Source of the DNA: Ulota crispa
Taxonomy: Eukaryota; Streptophyta; Bryopsida; Orthotrichales; Orthotrichaceae
Assembly: GCA_963920765.1 (NCBI GenBank)
Contig: OY987246.1
Coordinates: 4,714,501 to 4,778,500 of the forward strand
Direction: 5' to 3'
Length of the DNA stretch: 64,000 nt
Shown here: piece after piece, positions 60,125 to 64,000 of the stretch
How the letters are laid out: each line of letters starts with the position of its first letter
How positions within the stretch are numbered: the stretch's first letter is position 1
Program-made: the position numbers and the translations under genes
The notes under the pieces: generated by a model
Database searches by the model: none
What the model was told of the DNA's origin: nothing
Seen by the model: the letters and a program-made list of their open reading frames with translations, nothing else

Positions 60125-60738
60125 GTACACAGTAGTCTATATATTTATCTCTATCAAAATTTATTGTTTGTTTAGATTGGATTACTGAATTTCGATTCAA
60201 AACCTCAAAAGAGTTGGTTTTTTGCATGATATTCGAGTGCGTATGTCAACATCATTGTGGACTTTTTTTTTATCATATCGACCATTGGCATTAGGGTTTG
60301 GGGTTTATGGTGTTCACTGCATGAAATATTTCTTGTAGGTATAGTCTCTATATTTTATCTTATCCAAAATTTATTGTTTATTTCACGGTTCCTTTAGATT
60401 GAATCACTGAATTTCGATTCAAAACCTCAAAAGAGTTGGTTTTTTTGCATGATATTCGAGTGCGTATGTCATCATCGTTGTGGACGTTTGTTATCATATC
60501 GACCTCAAGGAGAGACCATCTGCATTAGGGTTTTGGGTTTATATTTTATCTTATCAAAATTTATTGTTTGTTTCGCGGTTTCTTTAGATTGGATATCACT
60601 GAATTTCGATTCAAAACCTCAAAAGAGTTGGCTTTTTTTGCATGATATATCTGGGTGCGTCTGTCATCATCGTTGTGGACGTTTATTATCATATGGACCT
60701 TAAGGAGAGACCATTGGCATTAGGGTTTGGGGTTTATG
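60106..60738 (+). repeat. threefold tandem repeat across the DUF493 stop codon
   Basis: Units begin near 60106, 60318 and 60540, with ATGAAATATTTCTTGTAGGT in the first two. They share AAAACCTCAAAAGAGTTGG, GCATGATAT and CATTAGGGTTTGGGG-like words. Spacing is 214 then 191 bp. The first unit contains the last codons and stop of the gene, so the second copy is a duplicated coding tail in the 3' region. Confidence 0.85.
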
Positions 60739-62618
60739 ATCTTCATAGTCTCTCATTGTTCTATCGAGGTAACTTTTGAGAAGAGCTTGCGCTGCATTAT
60801 GTTTTGTGATCTTGTCGTGTTTCTTTCATCCTAGAAATCATGACACGTATGACCAAGGAAGTAAAATTGAACTAACGCTTGTAATTTCCAAAGAAGCATG
60901 TGAGTTGAAGACTGTGCTGGGTTGGTTTATCGAGTTTGATAGCTTTGAAATGGTGGTCTTTCATGGAGCCGTCGCCATTTTCGTCTGCGTTCGGATCAGG
61001 ATAAGCACTTGTTGCGATTCTCTTTGATTCTAGGCTTTTAGTACCGTCGGCATTTGCACCGAGGAGTGGGGCGTTTGTTGGTGTTGCGAGGTCATATGCA
61101 ATCTTTGATTCTAGGATTTCCATCTCTTGTTTGGGGTTCTTCAGCGAAGTTTTATAAGGGTTTTGGCATACACGTGACTCTCTTCGCTATGACGCTGCCT
61201 AATTTTTCCCTGACTTGGACTAGAGGTGACACTAGAATCTCCGAAGTAGGATCATCGCTGCTGGAGCACTGACCTAAGTTTTGCACCTCGTCTTCTGCAG
61301 CTTGCCGGTCACACAAGGGCGTTTCGTGGTGCTCCGTGTCCACGAAACACGAGAGGTACCGCACTAACGTTGCCTTGTAACTAGTGATTGAACAAGAGAG
61401 AGAGAGTCATGAACATGGTCTGTGCTTCAGAAACCAGAATGGACGGATTCGTGGAGCGTACTTGTAGACATCCGGGGTAGGCTTAGAGCCATTTTCCAAT
61501 CCAAGACGGGGAATGGGGGCTGTAGCTGCATTTCTCTTGGTGGGGCAGTTGTGTGAGAGTCAGAGGAACTTTTAGGGCTCCAACGCAACCACGGCAATGC
61601 ATAATCAGTAGATGGTTCCGTCAAAACGATCTCCTTGGAAGTTAAATTTGCTTGTGTTCCAGTACCTTGGGATTTTCATTGCATTTGTTGCCGTTTGTTG
61701 TTAGAATGACAAGTTACTGGCGCGCAATAGTCTTCTCCAGTGCATAAATCTGCAATGGGAGCTGCTACAGGTTGAGAGGGACGACAAATTTACTCTGATG
61801 GGGAGAGACGCAGGACCGGCCAATTCTCCGTCCCAACCGCGGTGTATGCGTTGATGATGCCCTTAGGGTTTTGAGTCGCCCTTAGGGTTTTGAGTCGTGC
61901 TATTTTCTGCTTATACGCTCCCGTCTTTCCGGAGAATAAGTTCCCATTGTTGCAGGTCACTGATGAGATGATGGGATTTACTTGATACGTGCAAGAATGT
62001 TCCTTACAATAATTTTACAGAGTCCGCTTGACTAGCCTGCATGGGAGGGAACTGTATTTCTGGATATGTTCAAATGCATGACCTTAGTGGCACTCGTTGC
62101 GGAGCAGAAGATGCGTGAGTGATTTTAGGGTTTGCAACAGTTTCGAGTGATTCGAATCAAAGAATTCAAATAATTTGCAGGAGTTTGAATTGGGCATTTG
62201 ATCAACCCTTATTTTATTGATATGTTTTTACTCTTCTGTGCTTCCTAATTTTTGCGAGTCTCTTTTTGAGAGCTGATCGATGACTTGCGCAGATTGCTTC
62301 AAAACATTCCTCATCTTACGACGTCACGTTTCCAGAAACCATTATTTGGTTTCTTTTTTTCCTTGAAAACCACACAGGTACGATGGAAATACAACAACCC
62401 AACTCGCACAAACTATTCCTGCGAGACGTACTTTCAGTTTGGCCACTTCTGAACTTAATGCTTCAAAGCTAAGATTTATATTCTAACTAGAAACTTGAAC
62501 GCAAAATTCCATGAATGCCAAGCTTTTTTTGGTGCGTCAACCATGAATATGAAATAGTGCTCACCTTTATTAGTCTGAAGATTGCAAACATCACTGTTTC
62601 GACACACTTTGATAGCCT
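60739..62618. other. spacer of balanced composition, no gene recognised
   Basis: The composition is more balanced than the AT-rich spacers and CCCTTAGGGTTTTGAGTCG is doubled at 61859-61898. None of the 65-84 codon frames on either strand shows a recognisable family or splice structure. Confidence 0.35.
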
Positions 62619-62713
62619 TTAACCCTTAAAGGACAAGGAGGCCAAAAAACGTTCGCAGAAAGTACTCGCGCTGCGACCATTTCATGGTAACCAGTCCGTC
62701 CTTTAAGGGTTAA
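62619..62713. mobile_element. 95-bp TTAA-flanked MITE
   Basis: It runs from TTAACCCTTAAAGGACAAGG to CCGTCCTTTAAGGGTTAA with TTAA at each end. It is closely related to the 96-bp copy at 25535-25630. Confidence 0.9.
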
Positions 62714-63039
62714 GGTAGGAGGCTCATAAACCATACAGGCTCTAAAATCGTCCACCTTCTAAAATGTACTTCTTCTATACATTATGTTTTTCATAGGTTT
62801 CAAAATGTACAAGATGTGGACATTTGAGGAGGTGGGCGGTTTTAGAGCCCTATGCCACATCAGCTTCAAAATTTCATAATTAATTTCATGAAACTCCAAA
62901 AAATATGAAACAACTTGGGTTAGATGCCAATTCTTGTTGTCTTTCAAGAAAAATTTACTAAAAAATATTTCAAGAAGTTTCACCTCCCCATAATTTAGTT
63001 TCAACCCTTAGATGGTCGGTTTATGAGCCTCCTACCTTA
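62711..63039. mobile_element. MITE, TAAGGTAGGAGGCTC-ended, best preserved copy
   Basis: TAAGGTAGGAGGCTCATAAA and TTTATGAGCCTCCTACCTTA are perfect 20-bp inverted ends. The first bases overlap the TTAA that closes the neighbouring element, so the two abut directly. It is 329 bp; the 81-codon frame inside is spurious. Confidence 0.9.
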
Positions 63040-63157
63040 CCTCTTCTGGCGTAAAGCTTAGGTTTGGGGTGAAACTTGTCAGTTGATATATAATTTAATT
63101 AGCAAATGAAAAAATTGGGTATCACAAGGTCTTGGAACATTTAGGAAAAAAATCCAT

Positions 63158-63455
63158 AGGGTTAGCCTTTCAACAAGCTATCATGGAACGTCATTTTTTT
63201 GGGGAAACATATTGTAAAATATTTAAAGGGCAATGTTACAACTGATAAGACCCTAAAAGCAATTGTAAATTAACCTTGAAATTGCTTGGATGTGTTCCTA
63301 TACTAACACTTGAAGGTCCCAATCCCAACCCTCCCAAACTAACTTAACAACCGACATGTGGCAGGGTTTACTTGTGCAAGTAGTGTTCACTACTCCACTT
63401 TGGGTTCAAGAGTGTATTGTGAACACCTCCAATATGGGGTTTCAATTATGGCATT
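63158..63455. repeat. dispersed repeat of unknown type, copy 2
   Basis: This aligns with 48700-49020 in the same orientation, including TTTCAACAAGCTATCATGGA and GGTCCCAATCCCAACC. Confidence 0.6.
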
Positions 63456-64000
63456 TTACACCAAAATTGTTCACATGAACAAGATTTGTGAAAAACTTGG
63501 GCAAGCCACTCCGTGAACGAGCCATGACAACCTCCCGGAGGTCGTCATAGCGTATTCACAAGTGAACAAAAACTTGTTCAAGACCATTTGTTCATCGTTT
63601 TTTTTGAGATATATATGAAACCCCCTTTTTGAGATATATATGAAACCCCCTAATGGAGAGTGCAGCATTGGGGACCGGGCAGATATGATTCGACATACTC
63701 CTGCTCCGTTGCTCTCGATTACAAACCCTAAAATGAACTTAGGATTTCGAGATGTAGGGTTTCTAGGTGTAGGATTTCTGGGAAATGCAAACACGTACAA
63801 TAGTAATAGTAGCACTGTTTTGGTTGTCAGCCGTAATCTGATCTAACTCTGATCATGTAAGCTTAACTTACTGTTGAATGTTCGCAACCAGGTCGGAAAA
63901 ACTCCGCCAAGGCTCGTGTTAAACTTAAGTTAGTGGCAGGCGACAACAGCTGTGTCCGTCCACCGAAACGCTCGGTGACGGGCCCACGGGCCCACTACAA
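63456..64000. other. spacer to window end
   Basis: TTTTTGAGATATATATGAAA is doubled at 63600-63648. The last 150 bases turn GC-rich (CGGGCCCACGGGCCCAC) and may begin the flank of a gene beyond the window. I recognise no gene. Confidence 0.35.

Noticed and set aside
1-64000. rRNA genes, tRNA genes, CRISPR arrays or riboswitches
   Set aside because: I saw no rRNA core sequence, no convincing cloverleaf, and no array of short identical repeats with unique spacers.

Overview
The window looks like nuclear DNA from a land plant. It carries introns with GT..AG ends, a plant-type coilin gene, a plastid-targeted DUF493 protein, a 60S acidic protein P1, translation factor eIF2B beta, Stowaway and CACTA type miniature elements, and a chromodomain-bearing Ty3/gypsy element. 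The AT-rich spacers and the fungal/Tcn1-like flavour of the retroelement make me lean towards a non-seed plant (bryophyte or lycophyte), but nothing in the sequence proves this. I see no rRNA or tRNA gene, CRISPR array or bacterial-style operon.

Genes from left to right. (1) A 97-residue secreted peptide precursor on the plus strand, 7857-9003, in three exons. Its tail carries an EDYG motif and could be a tyrosine-sulfated signalling peptide. (2) Coilin, the Cajal-body scaffold, on the minus strand, 24830-17693, rebuilt in 14 exons with all phases consistent (835 aa). (3) A broken Ty3/gypsy chromovirus, 27140-32602, with paired LTRs and a 5-bp target duplication. (4) Two broken copies of an unrecognised coiled-coil protein family, 34703-38167. 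(5) eIF2B beta on the minus strand, 48194-44821, in nine exons. (6) Ribosomal protein P1 on the minus strand, 54968-53105, in four exons. (7) A plastid DUF493 (YbeD-like) protein on the plus strand, 58795-60124, in two exons. The five intact genes are unrelated housekeeping or secreted-peptide genes and do not form a pathway.

Most of the remaining sequence is miniature inverted-repeat elements and their relics. One group has TTAA at both ends and CCCYTAA termini, resembling piggyBac. Two of its members have matching element-free sites elsewhere in the window, each holding a single TTAA. A second group, of several otherwise different families, shares the ends TAAGGTAG...CTACCTTA; members sit in introns of coilin and P1. 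A third group of long foldbacks has 8-bp target duplications. There are also a CACTA hairpin with a perfect 3-bp duplication and a Stowaway element.

Local tandem duplication is a second theme. Units of 130-260 bp are repeated in the peptide-gene intron, across the first 5' splice site of both coilin and the DUF493 gene, and across the stop codon of the DUF493 gene. The coilin 5' flank is also duplicated beyond the retroelement.

The most interesting observation is in the retroelement. The 11 bases next to its 5' LTR are exactly complementary to an LTR site lying 32 bases downstream of a TATA box. This is the arrangement expected for Tf1-type self-primed reverse transcription, which would be unusual for a plant element.
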